Of a DNA stretch of 64,000 nucleotides, positions 8,592 through 18,597 are shown piece after piece. The notes under the pieces are model-generated. The model made no database searches. It was not told where the DNA came from and worked only from the letters and a program-made list of their open reading frames with translations. A program made the translations under genes and the position numbers. The stretch comes from Rhizobiaceae bacterium (GTDB lineage: Bacteria > Pseudomonadota > Alphaproteobacteria > Rhizobiales > Rhizobiaceae). The stretch lies in NCBI GenBank assembly GCA_019635775.1, contig JAHBYU010000001.1:124001-188000 (forward strand), written 5' to 3'. How positions within the stretch are numbered: position 1 is the stretch's first letter; each line of letters begins with the position of its first letter.

Positions 8592-9308
8592 TCATTCAAG
8601 TTCAAAGGTCATGTTGACCTGGACGCTGTAAGAATTTTCTCCATCCTCAATGGGCACGGCCGAGAACGAACGGTCGAAAGATTTTGCCTGAGCCTGGATC
8701 GCCATGGGTTGTACCGAGAACGACTGGTCCGATATTTCAACCACGCGTCCAAGCTTCACGCCTGCGGCTTCGGCGAGAGTTCGAGCCTTGTCTGTGGCGT
8801 TCTCGACCGCGCGCTTGCGCGCTTCTGTGACCGTGGCGGACGAGTCATCATTGGTGAAGCTGATGTTGCCACCCTGGTTGACACCAAGCGAGACCGCCTT
8901 GTCGAGTATCTCGCCCGTTTTGGATATGTCGCGGACCCGCACGGTCAGTGTGTTCGTAACCTGATAGGCGACCAGCTCCGCTTCCTGCGTGCCGTCCGGC
9001 TTGTTCGTGAAATTGTAGCGCGGCATGATCTGCAGGCCGGCCGTCTGTATGTCTCGGTCTTCCACGCCCATCGCCTTGACGGCTTTGGTCACTTCTCCCA
9101 TTGCGGCATTGTTGGCGTCGAGTGCCTCTCGCGCTGTCGTGGCCTCGCGCATGACGCTCAGCGACAGCACCGCCATGTCCGGGGCGACGCTCGCCTGGCC
9201 TTCGCCAGTTACCACTATGCGCGGCTGGATCGCGGTTTCGGAGGCTGAAGCTGCCGCTGGAAGCGCAATTGCAGCTGCAAGACCAAGTGCCATCATTCTT
9301 CTGTTCAT
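8592..9308 (-). CDS. SIMPL-domain (DUF541) periplasmic protein
   Basis: A 238-residue protein with a signal peptide (residues 1-23, ending ASA-SE). The mature part follows the SIMPL pattern: RIVVTGEGQASVAPDMA at the start, then ARKRAVENATDKARTLAEAAGV and a final VNMTFELE. Family members such as BP26 of Brucella and YggE form periplasmic or membrane-associated oligomers and have been linked to oxidative stress. The start at 9308 is preceded by CGAGGAA. It is divergent from the RND pump genes, with 190 bases between. Confidence 0.9.
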   Translation of the reverse strand: MNRRMMALGLAAAIALPAAASASETAIQPRIVVTGEGQASVAPDMAVLSLSVMREATTAREALDANNAAMGEVTKAVKAMGVEDRDIQTAGLQIMPRYNFTNKPDGTQEAELVAYQVTNTLTVRVRDISKTGEILDKAVSLGVNQGGNISFTNDDSSATVTEARKRAVENATDKARTLAEAAGVKLGRVVEISDQSFSVQPMAIQAQAKSFDRSFSAVPIEDGENSYSVQVNMTFELE

Positions 9309-9498
9309 CGGGTTTCCTCGGAGGTTATCGTTGACCGGAGGTAGTGCGTGATTGTGGGTGCATTGCGGCGGGCACGGTTCAGGCATCGGGCGGTTCATAA
9401 TCGCTTCAAAAGACCTGGATGGGTCTGGCAGGGCTGGCGGAGATTCTTTAGAACAGTTTCCGTTGCGTATCCGACAGTTGATCAGGGAGATCGGGGTC

Positions 9499-10680
9499 TT
9501 GAAATCACTCGAAAGAAGCGCTTCGCTGCTTTTCGCCCTTTTTCTCCTTTCCAATGTGGCCCTGGCACACTTGGCGCACGCGCAGGAAGCCGCGCCCACC
9601 ACCCCGCCCATAGTCGAGACGGCGGCGGTAAAACTGCAATCCGTGACAAACCAGACGGAGTTCGTGGGCTCGGTGGTTGCCGCCCAGCAGGTGGCGTTAA
9701 CGACGCGTGTGGAGGGCTTCCTGGATTCGGTGAACTTCCAGGAAGGCGGCTTCGTCCAGGCCGGCAGCACCGCGTTCGTCATTGAAAAGGACACCTACCA
9801 GGCGGCAGTCGAGGGCGCGCAGGCGCAACTGGAATCGGCCAGGGCCGGCGTTTCGGGCGCGGAAGCGAACCTGAAGCTGCAGGACATCAATCTCCTGCGC
9901 CAGCAGGAATTGCTGAAAACCAACGCCGTATCGCAATCGGTCGTGGACCAGGCGCAGGCCAATCGAGACAGCGCCGCGGCGCAGGTCGACCAGGCAAAGG
10001 CGCAGGTTCTGCTGACGCAATCGCAACTGGCCACGGCGCAGCTCAATCTCTCTTTCACCGACATCAAGTCGCCGATCACGGGCCGTATCGGCAAGGCCAT
10101 CATAACCGAAGGAAACCTCGTTTCGCCCTCCAGCGGCACACTGGCGATCGTCGTGCAGAACGACCCGATCCGCGTCGTGTTCTCAATCTCGGACCGCGAG
10201 TACCTGCAGGTCGTCCGGACGCTGCAGCCGGACAACAAGGGGCTAGAAGCGGACGCCTCGGCATACAGCCCCAGGCTGAGGCTGTCCGACGGCACCGAAT
10301 ACGACCAGTCCGGCCGGATTGCCTTCATCGACAATACGATCGATCCCTCGACGGGCACGATCGCGGTTTACGCCGAATTCGCCAATCCCCAACTGAAGCT
10401 GGTGCCCGGTCAGTTCGTGCAGGTCGTGGTGCAGGCCGGTCAGAGCGTCGACATGCCCGTCGTGCCGGCATCGGCCATCCTGCAGGACCAGGAAGGCCCC
10501 TACGTCTTTGGCATCGACGACCAGAACCGCGCGCAGATACGTCGCGTGACCCTCGGCCAGCGTGTCGGTACCGACTGGGCCGTAACCGGTGGCCTTGTAC
10601 AGGGCGAGATGGTCATCGTGTCCGGCATCCAGAAGGTCAGGCCCGGCATCGTCGTTACTCCGCAGCCCGCGGGGACCTGA
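9499..10680 (+). CDS. RND efflux periplasmic adaptor (MexA/AcrA type)
   Basis: A 393-residue membrane fusion protein. I chose the TTG at 9499 because AGGGAG lies about nine bases upstream and it yields a signal peptide, LKSLERSASLLFALFLLSN ending AHA-QE. Then come the lipoyl half-motif near residue 55 (GSVVAAQQVALTTRVEGFLD), a coiled-coil hairpin (about 85-170, rich in A, Q and N), the second lipoyl half (TDIKSPITGRIGKAI) and beta-barrel/membrane-proximal domains (VPGQFVQVVV). It links the inner-membrane pump to an outer-membrane channel, which is not encoded nearby. It is 3 bases from the pump gene, so the two are co-translated. Confidence 0.9.
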   Translation: MKSLERSASLLFALFLLSNVALAHLAHAQEAAPTTPPIVETAAVKLQSVTNQTEFVGSVVAAQQVALTTRVEGFLDSVNFQEGGFVQAGSTAFVIEKDTYQAAVEGAQAQLESARAGVSGAEANLKLQDINLLRQQELLKTNAVSQSVVDQAQANRDSAAAQVDQAKAQVLLTQSQLATAQLNLSFTDIKSPITGRIGKAIITEGNLVSPSSGTLAIVVQNDPIRVVFSISDREYLQVVRTLQPDNKGLEADASAYSPRLRLSDGTEYDQSGRIAFIDNTIDPSTGTIAVYAEFANPQLKLVPGQFVQVVVQAGQSVDMPVVPASAILQDQEGPYVFGIDDQNRAQIRRVTLGQRVGTDWAVTGGLVQGEMVIVSGIQKVRPGIVVTPQPAGT

Positions 10681-10683
10681 TCC

Positions 10684-13600
10684 ATGTTCGCAGACATCTT
10701 CATTCACCGTCCCCGCCTGGCGATGGTGATCGCCATCATCATCACGCTTGCGGGCACGATTGCGCTGGTGAACATTCCGGTGGCGCAGTATCCTGACATC
10801 ACTCCGCCCACGGTGCAGGTGAGCGCGAGCTATCCGGGCGCCGATGCGCAGACGCTGGCCGAAACCGTCGCGGCTCCCATCGAGCAGCAGGTCAACGGCG
10901 TCGAAGGCATGCTGTACATGGCCTCGACGACAAGTTCGAGCGGCCTCTACACGCTGACGGTGACGTTTGCCGTGGGGACCGATGCCGACATCGCGCAGGT
11001 CAACGTGCAGAACCGCGTCGCGCTAGCCACCCCGCTGCTCCCTGACGCGGTGACGCGCCTTGGCGTCAACGTGCGCGCGCAGCAGCCGAACTTCCTCATC
11101 ATCGCGAACATCTTCTCGCCGAACGGGACGCATGACGGACTGTTCCTCTCGAACTATGCGCAGATCAACGTGGTCAACCCGATCTCGCGCGTGGCGGGCG
11201 TCGGTTCCGCGACGCTTATGGGTGGGCTCAGCTATTCGATGCGCGTGTGGCTCGATCCGCAGCGCATGGCTGCGCTGGGCATCACCGCCGACGACGTGAC
11301 CAACGCCATCCAGCAGCAGAACGTCCAGGCCGGCGCCGGCCTCATCGGCGCCGCACCCATTCCGGACGACCAGGTGCTGCAGTACTCGATCACCGCGCTC
11401 GGCCGTCTCGACAGCGTCGACCAGTTCGCCGGCATCATTGTCCGTACGGGAGCCGACGGCGGCATCGTGCGCGTGCGCGACATAGGACGCGTGGAGCTTG
11501 GGTCGCAGTCCTATTCGTCCGTATCGCAGCTCAACGGCAAGCCTGCCGCCACCATGGCGATCTACCAGTCACCCGGTTCAAACGCGCTTGGCGTGACAGA
11601 GGCCGTCAAGGCTCAACTGGAGATGCTGAAGGATCGCTTTCCGGAAGACGTTGCCTATGAAGTCATCTACGACTCGACCGATTTCGTGCGCGCCACGATC
11701 CACGAAATCGTCTTTACGCTCGCTCTGACAGGCATCATCGTCCTCGCGGTCGTCTTCATATTCCTGCAGGACTGGCGGGCCACGCTGATACCGGCGCTGA
11801 CTATTCCCGTTTCGCTGATCGGCGTTTTCGCCGTGCTGCTCGCCTTCGGTTTTTCGGCCAACACGGTCACGCTGTTCGCGCTCATCCTGGCGATCGGGCT
11901 CGTGGTAGATGATGCCATTGTCGTTGTCGAGAACGTGCAGCGCGTCATGGAGGAGGAACCGGGAATCCATCCAGCCGAGGCGACGCACAAGGCCATGGCG
12001 CAGGTGACCGGGCCGATCATCTCCACGACGCTCGTGCTGCTCGCCGTCTTCCTACCTGTTGCCTTCCTGCCCGGAATCACCGGGCAGCTCTACCGCCAGT
12101 TCGCAATCACCATCACCGCCTCGGTCACCATTTCGGCGATCAACGCCCTGACGCTCAGCCCGGCTCTTTGCGCCGTTCTGCTCAAGCCGCCACGTGAGGG
12201 CAGGGGACTCTTCCGCTATTTCAACAAGGGACTGGACAAGACGCGTAACGGCTATTCCTCCCTGAACCGAATGCTTGCCCGCAGATCTTACGTCGCCGGC
12301 CTGATCATCGTCGCCTTCGCGGGCATCGCCTACTGGCAGTTCTCGCGTACGCCGACCGCATTCATCCCCACCGAGGACCAGGGCGTGCTGTTCGTCAACG
12401 TGCAGCTTCCCGACGCGGCGGCATTGCCGCGCACACAAGCGGTGCTGGGAAAACTCGAGGAGATTGCGCGCAGCGTCGATGGCGTGGCCAACGTGGTTAC
12501 AGTGTCGGGCTACAGCCTTCTTTCAGGGGCCATACAACCCAACAGCGGCCTCGGCCTTGTGGTCCTGAAGCCATGGGACGAGCGCACGACGCCAGAAACC
12601 GGACTGCGCGGCATCTACATGAAGCTGAACCAGGAGTTCGCCGCGCTTGGCGCAGCCAATATCATAGTCTTTCCGCCCCCGGCCATTCCAGGCGTCGGCA
12701 ACGCCGAAGGCTTCGACTTCAGGCTGGAGGCGCTCGGCGGACAATCTCCTGAAGAACTGGCGCAGGTGATGCGCTCGTTCATCGTGGCCGCGAACTCGGA
12801 CCCGGCCATCGGACAGGCATATTCAACCTTCTCCGCGGAGGTGCCCGGCCTCTATGTCGACATCGATCGCGTCAGTGCGCAACGGCTCAACGTGCCGGTC
12901 TCGACCATCTTCAACACCTTGCAGACGCAACTGGGATCATCCTTCGTCAACAACTTCACGCTTCTCGGGCAGGTCTATCAGGTCAACGTCCAGGCCGACC
13001 AGCAATTCCGTCGTACCCCGGACGACATACTGAAGATCTTCGTGCGCAGCACCACGGGCGCCATGGTTCCCCTGCGGGCGGTCGCGACCGTCAGGGACGA
13101 CCTGCAGCCAACGCTGCTTTCCCGCTATAACCAGTTCACTGCCGCGACCATCAACGGTACCCCGGCGGCGGGCTCTTCTTCGGGAGCGGCGATGACCGCG
13201 CTGGCGGCGCTTGCCAAGGAAAACCTGCCCCAGGGCTATGCTTTCGAATGGTCGGGCCTCTCCTATCAGGAGGCGCTCGCGAGCAGCGCAACCATCGTGG
13301 TGTTCGTGCTCGCCATCGTCTTCGGATACCTCTTCCTTGTGGCGCAATACGAAAGCTGGACCATACCCTTCGCGGTCATGAGTTCCGTCGTGGTAGCGGT
13401 GCTGGGCGCGATTGTGGGCATTCGCCTGATCGGGCTCGGCCTCAACATCTATGCACAGATCGGCCTCGTGTTGCTGATCGGCCTTGCCGCCAAGAACGCC
13501 ATCCTGATCGTGGAGTTCGCCAAGGAGCAGTTCGAAGCCGGAAAGTCCCTCGTGGACGCCGCTGTCGAGGGCGGGCACATGCGTTTTCGCGCCGTCCTGA

Positions 13601-13827
13601 TGACCGCGATCGCCTTCATCCTCGGCTCGGTCCCGCTTTTGCTGACGCACGGCGCCGGCGCGGCAAGCCGCGCTTCGATCGGCGCGACCGTTGTCGCAGG
13701 CATGCTTGCGGCAACTGCCATCGGCATACTGCTCATTCCGGCGCTCTTTGTTCTTTTCGAAAAGATGGGTCACCTGTTCGGGGGACGCGAAAAGCCGGGA
13801 GCAGGGATGGAACAGAAAGCGACCTGA
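10684..13827 (+). CDS. RND multidrug efflux transporter (AcrB/MexB, HAE1 family)
   Basis: A 1047-residue inner-membrane proton antiporter of the normal size. The start [20 protein letters not shown] and the APPLIED-like loop [17 protein letters not shown] are typical of HAE1 pumps. The TM4 proton relay [14 protein letters not shown] keeps both Asp residues and TM10 has the Lys in [13 protein letters not shown]. Two large periplasmic loops hold the porter domains. It works as a trimer with the adaptor just upstream and an outer-membrane channel from elsewhere. No local regulator gene is visible, so control may be in trans. The drug range cannot be predicted. Confidence 0.93.
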   Translation: MFADIFIHRPRLAMVIAIIITLAGTIALVNIPVAQYPDITPPTVQVSASYPGADAQTLAETVAAPIEQQVNGVEGMLYMASTTSSSGLYTLTVTFAVGTDADIAQVNVQNRVALATPLLPDAVTRLGVNVRAQQPNFLIIANIFSPNGTHDGLFLSNYAQINVVNPISRVAGVGSATLMGGLSYSMRVWLDPQRMAALGITADDVTNAIQQQNVQAGAGLIGAAPIPDDQVLQYSITALGRLDSVDQFAGIIVRTGADGGIVRVRDIGRVELGSQSYSSVSQLNGKPAATMAIYQSPGSNALGVTEAVKAQLEMLKDRFPEDVAYEVIYDSTDFVRATIHEIVFTLALTGIIVLAVVFIFLQDWRATLIPALTIPVSLIGVFAVLLAFGFSANTVTLFALILAIGLVVDDAIVVVENVQRVMEEEPGIHPAEATHKAMAQVTGPIISTTLVLLAVFLPVAFLPGITGQLYRQFAITITASVTISAINALTLSPALCAVLLKPPREGRGLFRYFNKGLDKTRNGYSSLNRMLARRSYVAGLIIVAFAGIAYWQFSRTPTAFIPTEDQGVLFVNVQLPDAAALPRTQAVLGKLEEIARSVDGVANVVTVSGYSLLSGAIQPNSGLGLVVLKPWDERTTPETGLRGIYMKLNQEFAALGAANIIVFPPPAIPGVGNAEGFDFRLEALGGQSPEELAQVMRSFIVAANSDPAIGQAYSTFSAEVPGLYVDIDRVSAQRLNVPVSTIFNTLQTQLGSSFVNNFTLLGQVYQVNVQADQQFRRTPDDILKIFVRSTTGAMVPLRAVATVRDDLQPTLLSRYNQFTAATINGTPAAGSSSGAAMTALAALAKENLPQGYAFEWSGLSYQEALASSATIVVFVLAIVFGYLFLVAQYESWTIPFAVMSSVVVAVLGAIVGIRLIGLGLNIYAQIGLVLLIGLAAKNAILIVEFAKEQFEAGKSLVDAAVEGGHMRFRAVLMTAIAFILGSVPLLLTHGAGAASRASIGATVVAGMLAATAIGILLIPALFVLFEKMGHLFGGREKPGAGMEQKAT

Positions 13828-13829
13828 AC

Positions 13830-13859
13830 CGCGGCAGGCAGCTATCGCCTGCTGCCGCG
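13830..13859 (+). terminator. Stem-loop after the RND pump gene
   Basis: CGCGGCAG (13830-13837) pairs with CTGCCGCG (13852-13859), with further pairing inside the loop. It begins 2 bases after the pump stop codon. There is no T-run, so termination strength is uncertain. The rest of 13860-14024 shows no gene. Confidence 0.5.
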
Positions 13860-14024
13860 TGAAGCCTGCCGCGCTCGTGGCATTGTCACAGGTGGCGACA
13901 CCGTCTGGAGACCGCAAGAATCGGCAGGAGCTCATGCCTGCAAGATTTTGTCATCGACATGGCTCCATCGATCTAGCAAAGCCGGGTTTCTGGCCGGGCA
14001 AGGCTAGTTGACTGGAGTCCTGCC

Positions 14025-14367
14025 TCACAATCCCTCGATGATCGGGCACTCCGGGCGACGGTCTCCGTTACAGTTGGCGACGAAATGCTTCAGCATGTCG
14101 CGCAGGTCCTCAAGTTCGACGGTCTTGCGTTCCACATCGCCGAGCCTGGTCGAGACGATCGCCTTGACGTCCGCTGCCTCGCGATCACGGTTGCAGCAGT
14201 GTGACAGAAGGTGTCGGCACTGCTCAACCGAAAAGCCCAGGCTGCGTGGGCGCTGGATGGAGTCAGCCGTTTTCGCGGCGATCCGGCCTGATCGGCCCGA
14301 TATCCTCATAGTAGCGGATCGTCCTGGCCGGGCGGCCGGATCTTTGCGATACGACGCCGATGTTCAT
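14025..14367 (-). pseudogene. Broken MerR-family copper regulator (HmrR/CueR type)
   Basis: From the ATG at 14367 the frame reads 34 residues of a MerR N-terminus (MNIGVVSQRSG, then ARTIRYYEDIG, IRPDRRENG) and stops at 14265-14263. Another frame then continues the same protein from about 14255 (QRPRSLGFSVEQCRHLLSHC) to the end at 14025. It keeps the dimer helix and the copper-binding loop CNGDRRPEC with its C-x7-C pair. About 13-16 codons, normally YR-x-Y... to RLxFLQ of the second DNA-binding helix region, are missing at the junction, with a frame change. Intact HmrR/CueR activates copA. It sits 20 bases downstream of the ATPase on the same strand, the usual order. A sequencing error alone would not remove this many codons. 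Confidence 0.85.
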
Positions 14368-14387
14368 GGCGGTTACTCCCTATGGGT

Positions 14388-16874
14388 TCAGCCGAGCCGG
14401 ACGGTCCGCAGCCTTAGCGCGTTGGCGATGACGGAGACGGATGACAGGCTCATCGCGGCGGCCGCGATCATGGGCGAGAGCAGCATGCCGAGGACAGGAT
14501 AGAGCACGCCCGCCGCCACGGGTACGCCGAGCGCGTTGTACACGAAGGCGAAGAACAGGTTCTGCTTTATGTTTCTGATTGTGGCCTGGGCGAGCTTGCG
14601 CGCCCGAACGATTCCGTTGAGATCGCCCTTCACGAGCGTAATGCCCGCGCTTTCGACCGCGACGTCCGCGCCGGTGCCCATGGCGATACCAACATCTGCG
14701 GCGGCAAGTGCGGGCGCGTCGTTCACGCCGTCGCCCGCCATCGCGACCTTGGCTCCGGTGGCCCTGAGCTCTTCGATCAACTTCTGCTTGCCGTCCGGCA
14801 GCATGTCGGCGCGCACCTCGTCGATGCCCAGTTTCGCTGCCACCGCTCTCGCGGTGCGCTCATTGTCGCCGGTAGCCATGATGATGCGAAGGCCCGTATC
14901 GTGCAGGGCGCCGATCGCCTCGGCGGTCGTTGCCTTCACTGGGTCGGCGACTGCGACGAAGCCTGCTGCCGCGCCGTCGACCGCGACGAACATCGCTGTC
15001 TTGCCTTCGGCGCGCATGGCGTCGGCCTGTTCGGCGAGGTTGTTGATACCAACGCCGAGTTCTTCCATCATGGTCGAGTTACCGAGAGCCACCTGCTTGC
15101 CGTCGACACATCCACTCACGCCCTTGCCGGTGACCGCCTCGAAGTCGGATGCAGTCCGGAGCGCCATGCCCCGCTCCGCGGCACCGTCGACGATCGCCTC
15201 CGCCAGCGGATGCTCCGATCCGCGCTCCAGTGAGGCCGCCAGCGTCAGAAGTCGATCCTCATCGAATCCTTCGGCCGGCACAACGTCGGTAAGCTTGGGG
15301 CGCCCTTCTGTCAGCGTGCCCGTCTTGTCGACGATGAGCGTGTCGACGCTGGCGAAGCGTTCAAGCGCTTCCGCGTCCTTGATCAGTACGCCAGCCTGGG
15401 CCCCGCGCCCGGTCGCGGTCATGATCGACATCGGCGTGGCAAGCCCAAGCGCACAGGGACATGCGATGATGAGAACCGAAACGGCCGACACGATCGCGAA
15501 CACCATGCTGGGTTCGGGTCCGAACACACCCCATACGACGAAGGCCAACACCGCTACCAGCACGACGGTTGGCACAAAATAGTAGGACACTTGATCCGCC
15601 AGCCCCTGAATCGGTGCACGGGAGCGCTGCGCCTTGGCCACCATCTCCACGATGCGCGACAGCATGGTTTCGGATCCAACTCGCTCGGCGGTGATGACGA
15701 GCGTGCCGTTGCGGTTCAACGTTCCGCCAGTGACGACATCGCCAGGCGTCTTCTCCACGGGCAGAGATTCGCCGGTTATCATGGACTCGTCGATGGAGGT
15801 CCGGCCCTCTATGACAGTGCCGTCGACGGGGATGCTGTCGCCTGGACGCACGCGCAGCCGATCTCCCCGCTTAACCGCGTCCAGCGGCACATCGGCCTCG
15901 GAACCATCAGCGGCGATCCGGCGCGCGGTCTTTGGAGCAAGGTCGAGAAGGGCTCGGATTGCCGACCCTGTTCGCTCTCGCGCCCTGAGTTCAAGCACCT
16001 GACCGAGAAAGACGAGCGCTACAATGACGGCGGCGGCCTCAAAATAAACGGGGACCGAGCCGCCATGGCCGCGAAACTGATGAGGGAACAGGCCGGGAAA
16101 AAAGGTGGCGACGACGCTGTAGAGATAGGCGGCGCCGACGCCGATGGAGATCAGTGTCCACATGTTCGGGCTGCGGTTGACCAAGGATTCGTAGCCACGG
16201 TGGAAGAACGGGAGCGCGGCCCAAAGCACGACGGGTGTGGCAAGCGCCAGCTCCAGCCACGTGGCCAACGGCTCGCCGATCCAGTCGCGCACGGCAAAGC
16301 CCACCATCGGTCCCATGGCGATGACGAGCAGCGGCAGCGATAGAGTTGCAGAAATCCAGAATCTGCGTGTGAAGTCTACCAGCTCCGGATTCGGACCCTC
16401 TTCGCCCGTCGGCACGCCCATCGATTCGAGCGCCATGCCACAGAGCGGGCAGGAGCCGGGCTTGTCGCGCACGATCTCGGGATGCATCGGGCAAGTATAC
16501 CGGGTGCCCTTCGGCATCGGTTCCGGGGCGGGCCGGTCGCCGAGATATAGCGCGGGGTCGGCCTCGAACTTGCCCTTGCAGAGCTTCGAGCAGAAGTAGA
16601 CCTTCTCGTCTTCATGGCGGTGGAAATGCCTTGCGGATGCGCGATCAACCGCCATTCCGCAGACGAGATCGGTGGCGGTCAGATAGGCATCTGGCTGGGC
16701 GATGAATTTCGAATGGCAGCCTGCGCTGCAGAAGTGAAAAACGCGTCCGTCATGCTCCGCGCTCGGCTTGCCCAACGTCGGATCGACAATCATTCCACAA
16801 ACCGGATCCCGCACGATCTCTTCTTCCGCGGCCCGGGTCTGCTTTTGATGGGAATGGTGATCATGGGTGGTCAT
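14388..16874 (-). CDS. copA: Copper-translocating P-type ATPase with YHS domains
   Basis: An 828-residue P1B ATPase starting [14 protein letters not shown] nine bases before the ATG at 16874 favours this start, and longer versions would run into the operator DNA. The N-terminus is His-rich, with two YHS domains (DPVCGM and LVCGMAVD, with CSAGCHSKF and CSKLCKGKF). A heavy-metal-binding CPMHPEI...CPLCGM module follows; there is no HMA ferredoxin-like domain. The core has TGES, CPC in the sixth membrane helix ([12 protein letters not shown]), [17 protein letters not shown] and [16 protein letters not shown]. It exports Cu(I) (or Ag(I)) from the cytosol. It is driven by the divergent metal-responsive promoter at 16911-16933 and followed by the broken regulator gene. 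Confidence 0.93.
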   Translation of the reverse strand: MTTHDHHSHQKQTRAAEEEIVRDPVCGMIVDPTLGKPSAEHDGRVFHFCSAGCHSKFIAQPDAYLTATDLVCGMAVDRASARHFHRHEDEKVYFCSKLCKGKFEADPALYLGDRPAPEPMPKGTRYTCPMHPEIVRDKPGSCPLCGMALESMGVPTGEEGPNPELVDFTRRFWISATLSLPLLVIAMGPMVGFAVRDWIGEPLATWLELALATPVVLWAALPFFHRGYESLVNRSPNMWTLISIGVGAAYLYSVVATFFPGLFPHQFRGHGGSVPVYFEAAAVIVALVFLGQVLELRARERTGSAIRALLDLAPKTARRIAADGSEADVPLDAVKRGDRLRVRPGDSIPVDGTVIEGRTSIDESMITGESLPVEKTPGDVVTGGTLNRNGTLVITAERVGSETMLSRIVEMVAKAQRSRAPIQGLADQVSYYFVPTVVLVAVLAFVVWGVFGPEPSMVFAIVSAVSVLIIACPCALGLATPMSIMTATGRGAQAGVLIKDAEALERFASVDTLIVDKTGTLTEGRPKLTDVVPAEGFDEDRLLTLAASLERGSEHPLAEAIVDGAAERGMALRTASDFEAVTGKGVSGCVDGKQVALGNSTMMEELGVGINNLAEQADAMRAEGKTAMFVAVDGAAAGFVAVADPVKATTAEAIGALHDTGLRIIMATGDNERTARAVAAKLGIDEVRADMLPDGKQKLIEELRATGAKVAMAGDGVNDAPALAAADVGIAMGTGADVAVESAGITLVKGDLNGIVRARKLAQATIRNIKQNLFFAFVYNALGVPVAAGVLYPVLGMLLSPMIAAAAMSLSSVSVIANALRLRTVRLG

Positions 16875-16902
16875 CGTGGTCGACTCCATTACCGGATGAT
16901 CA

Positions 16903-16933
16903 TGGATCGCACTTCCAGTAGCTGGAAGGTCAA
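16903..16933 (-). promoter_or_regulatory. CueR/HmrR-type promoter-operator for the ATPase
   Basis: The dyad ACTTCCAG-TAG-CTGGAAGGT (16911-16930) overlaps a minus-strand TTGACC (16933-16928). A 19-base spacer leads to a weak -10 (GATCCA, 16908-16903). A 19-base spacer with the dyad inside it is the mark of MerR-family activation and resembles the E. coli copA promoter. Confidence 0.75.
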
Positions 16934-16947
16934 GCACTATCTTCCAC

Positions 16948-16978
16948 TTGACCTTCCACCTGCTGGAAGGTGGAAGGT
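16948..16978 (+). promoter_or_regulatory. CueR/HmrR-type promoter-operator for the DUF305 gene
   Basis: On the plus strand TTGACC (16948-16953) runs into a perfect dyad, ACCTTCCA (16951-16958), 5 bases, TGGAAGGT (16964-16971). A -10 position lies at about 16973-16978, 19 bases from the -35. The layout closely mirrors the known E. coli copA promoter. It points away from the ATPase promoter, toward the gene at 17063. Confidence 0.78.
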
Positions 16979-17062
16979 CTGTCACATACCGTCCACCAGA
17001 CGGAGCCGGGCCGCCAGAGCGTATCGCCGATGGTTTCCGGCACGATGTTGATGGAGATGATC

Positions 17063-17476
17063 ATGAAGATGTTGAAGACGATCGCGGTGGCTGCCGCGCT
17101 GACCACCGTGGCAGCCGTCGCCTGGGCCCAGATGAACCATGGCGCTCATGGCGGCGGCATGATGATGGATATGGGTCAGATGCAATCCATGATGAATTCG
17201 ATGATGCCCGCCGACGGAGATTCCGAATCCACGAAGGCTTTCAAGCAAGCCGATATTGACATGATGCAGGGCATGGCCGTCGAATATACGGGCAACGCCG
17301 ACGTGGACTTCCGGCTCAAGATGATCCCGCATCACCAGGGAGCGATCGACATGGCGAAGGTCGCCCTTGAACACGGAGCCGATCCCGAGACGAAGGCACT
17401 TGCCGAGGCAATCATTGCCGCGCAGGAGCGCGAGATTGCCGAGATGCAGGCCTGGCTCGAAAAGAACCAAGAATAG
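17063..17476 (+). CDS. DUF305 periplasmic protein, copper-linked
   Basis: A 137-residue protein starting MKMLKTIAVAAALTTVAAVA, with GGAG six bases before the ATG. The signal peptide ends AWA-QM. The mature N-terminus is His/Met-rich (MNHGAHGGGMMMDMGQMQSM), and the DUF305 core carries MIPHHQGAIDMAK, a ferritin-like helical bundle motif. DUF305 proteins beside copper pumps (for example CopM) are thought to bind copper in the periplasm. The metal-responsive promoter about 90 bases upstream supports this role here. Upstream in-frame ATGs (from 16970) would lie inside the operator and are rejected. Confidence 0.88.
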   Translation: MKMLKTIAVAAALTTVAAVAWAQMNHGAHGGGMMMDMGQMQSMMNSMMPADGDSESTKAFKQADIDMMQGMAVEYTGNADVDFRLKMIPHHQGAIDMAKVALEHGADPETKALAEAIIAAQEREIAEMQAWLEKNQE

Positions 17477-17773
17477 CAAGTTTCGACGAAACGCCTGCAT
17501 CCGGCCGAAGGCCTCATCTGGACGAGGTTCTTGCCTGATGGCCGATGGCGGCGCAGCCTGTCGAGGAAAATCCGATCCTTTGACGGACCTGTTTTAGCCT
17601 CCCCGGCCCGGAGATTACCTGATCGCCCTTGGCCGCAGTCTCTCCTCTTCCAGCAGAGGCGCTCCGCGAGGGCGAGGCGCGACCGGAGCGGATGCTCCAA
17701 CAAGACGGAGCAGCCGACCTTGACAGCTTCCCCAAGCGTCTGGCTGCAGGTGGCGCAGCAGCAACGGGAGTTT
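17477..17773. other. Non-coding gap between DUF305 and the tRNA
   Basis: About 297 bases with no credible gene. Open frames here run on into the tRNA on the opposite strand and give a peptide typical of tRNA mis-annotation. No clear terminator or repeat was seen. Confidence 0.6.
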
Positions 17774-17849
17774 TGGTGGGCCCGGAGGGACTCGAACCCC
17801 CAACCAAGCGGTTATGAGCCGCCGGCTCTAACCATTGAGCTACAGGCCC
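17774..17849 (-). tRNA. ileX: tRNA-Ile2 (anticodon CAU, lysidine type)
   Basis: Seventy-six bases including an encoded CCA fold as a cloverleaf. The acceptor GGGCCTG pairs with CGGGCCC, the D arm is GCTC/GAGC, the anticodon stem GGCGG/CCGCT has loop CTCATAA, and the T arm is GGGGG TTCGAGT CCCTC. The CAU anticodon could be Met or Ile2. The AATGGTTAGAGC D loop and CCGCTTGGT following the anticodon match E. coli Ile2 rather than elongator Met, so it probably reads AUA after modification by TilS. It is the only RNA gene seen in the window. Confidence 0.93.
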
Positions 17850-18127
17850 CACGCGGGGCTGATTAGTTGCTTTTGCTCCGCTGCACAAGCCGTCAGCCAC
17901 GGAGTTTTCCGATTACCGTACATGAGCGGGTGGATTGGCGATCGTTACCGGCTTTGTCTACCGTCGCGCGGACTGGAGGCTGCTAGCCGGCTTATTCTGC
18001 GGTTCGAAAAAAATGATGAACTTTATTGTTATCGCTGCACAGAACTAATTGGCTTTTCCATGCGTTGATTGGACTTGCGGCAAATAGTCAACCTCGCTAT
18101 TTGAACAACTGAAATTGAGGTTAGGAA

Positions 18128-18562
18128 ATGACAGACGCCGAAACAGTTCTTTCGACCCCGAATTATACCGAGCTTACTGCAGAGATCGTGGCGGCCTACG
18201 TTGCGAACAATCCGGTACCCGCGAGCAACCTGTCCGAACTGATCGCTACGGTGCATCAAGCCGTGAGTGGCCTGGGCAAGCCATCAACTCCGAGCGTTGA
18301 AGCTCAGACGCCAGCTGTGAACCCGAAGAAATCGGTGCATGCGGACTACATCGTCTGTCTGGAAGATGGAAAGCGGTTCAAGTCTCTCAAGCGCCACCTG
18401 ATGACCCATTACGGGTTGTCGCCCGAGGAATACCGGGTGAAGTGGGGCTTGCCTCACGATTATCCGATGGTCGCGCCGAATTACGCGGCGCAGCGCTCGG
18501 AGCTTGCCAAGAAGATGGGTCTCGGCCGCAAGGCAAAGAAGCCCGTACGCCGCAAGAAGTAG
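18128..18562 (+). CDS. MucR/Ros family transcriptional regulator
   Basis: A 144-residue regulator, [20 protein letters not shown], with a GAGG site eight bases before the ATG. The N-terminal helix region (oligomerisation) is followed by the Ros zinc-finger-like domain: [30 protein letters not shown], then [13 protein letters not shown]. The second Cys of Ros (CLEC) is Asp here (CLED), giving a Cys-Asp-His-His set like that reported for Mesorhizobium loti homologues. The C-terminus is Lys/Arg-rich ([11 protein letters not shown]). MucR-type proteins bind A+T-rich DNA in an H-NS-like way and control exopolysaccharide, motility and symbiosis or virulence genes. It often represses its own A+T-rich promoter, and about 18000-18120 here is relatively A+T-rich. 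Confidence 0.93.
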   Translation: MTDAETVLSTPNYTELTAEIVAAYVANNPVPASNLSELIATVHQAVSGLGKPSTPSVEAQTPAVNPKKSVHADYIVCLEDGKRFKSLKRHLMTHYGLSPEEYRVKWGLPHDYPMVAPNYAAQRSELAKKMGLGRKAKKPVRRKK

Positions 18563-18597
18563 GCTTTCTTGCCCGCAAAGGGTTCAGGCCGCCCGGA

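Noticed and set aside
16875-16985. Longer N-terminus of the copper ATPase (37 extra residues)
   Set aside because: It would translate the operator DNA and lacks a ribosome site; GGAG before 16874 fits better.
17531-17866. Plus-strand open frame of 111 codons ending in WARRDSNPQPSGYEPPALTIELQAP
   Set aside because: It crosses the tRNA gene on the other strand; this peptide is the well-known false translation of tRNA genes.
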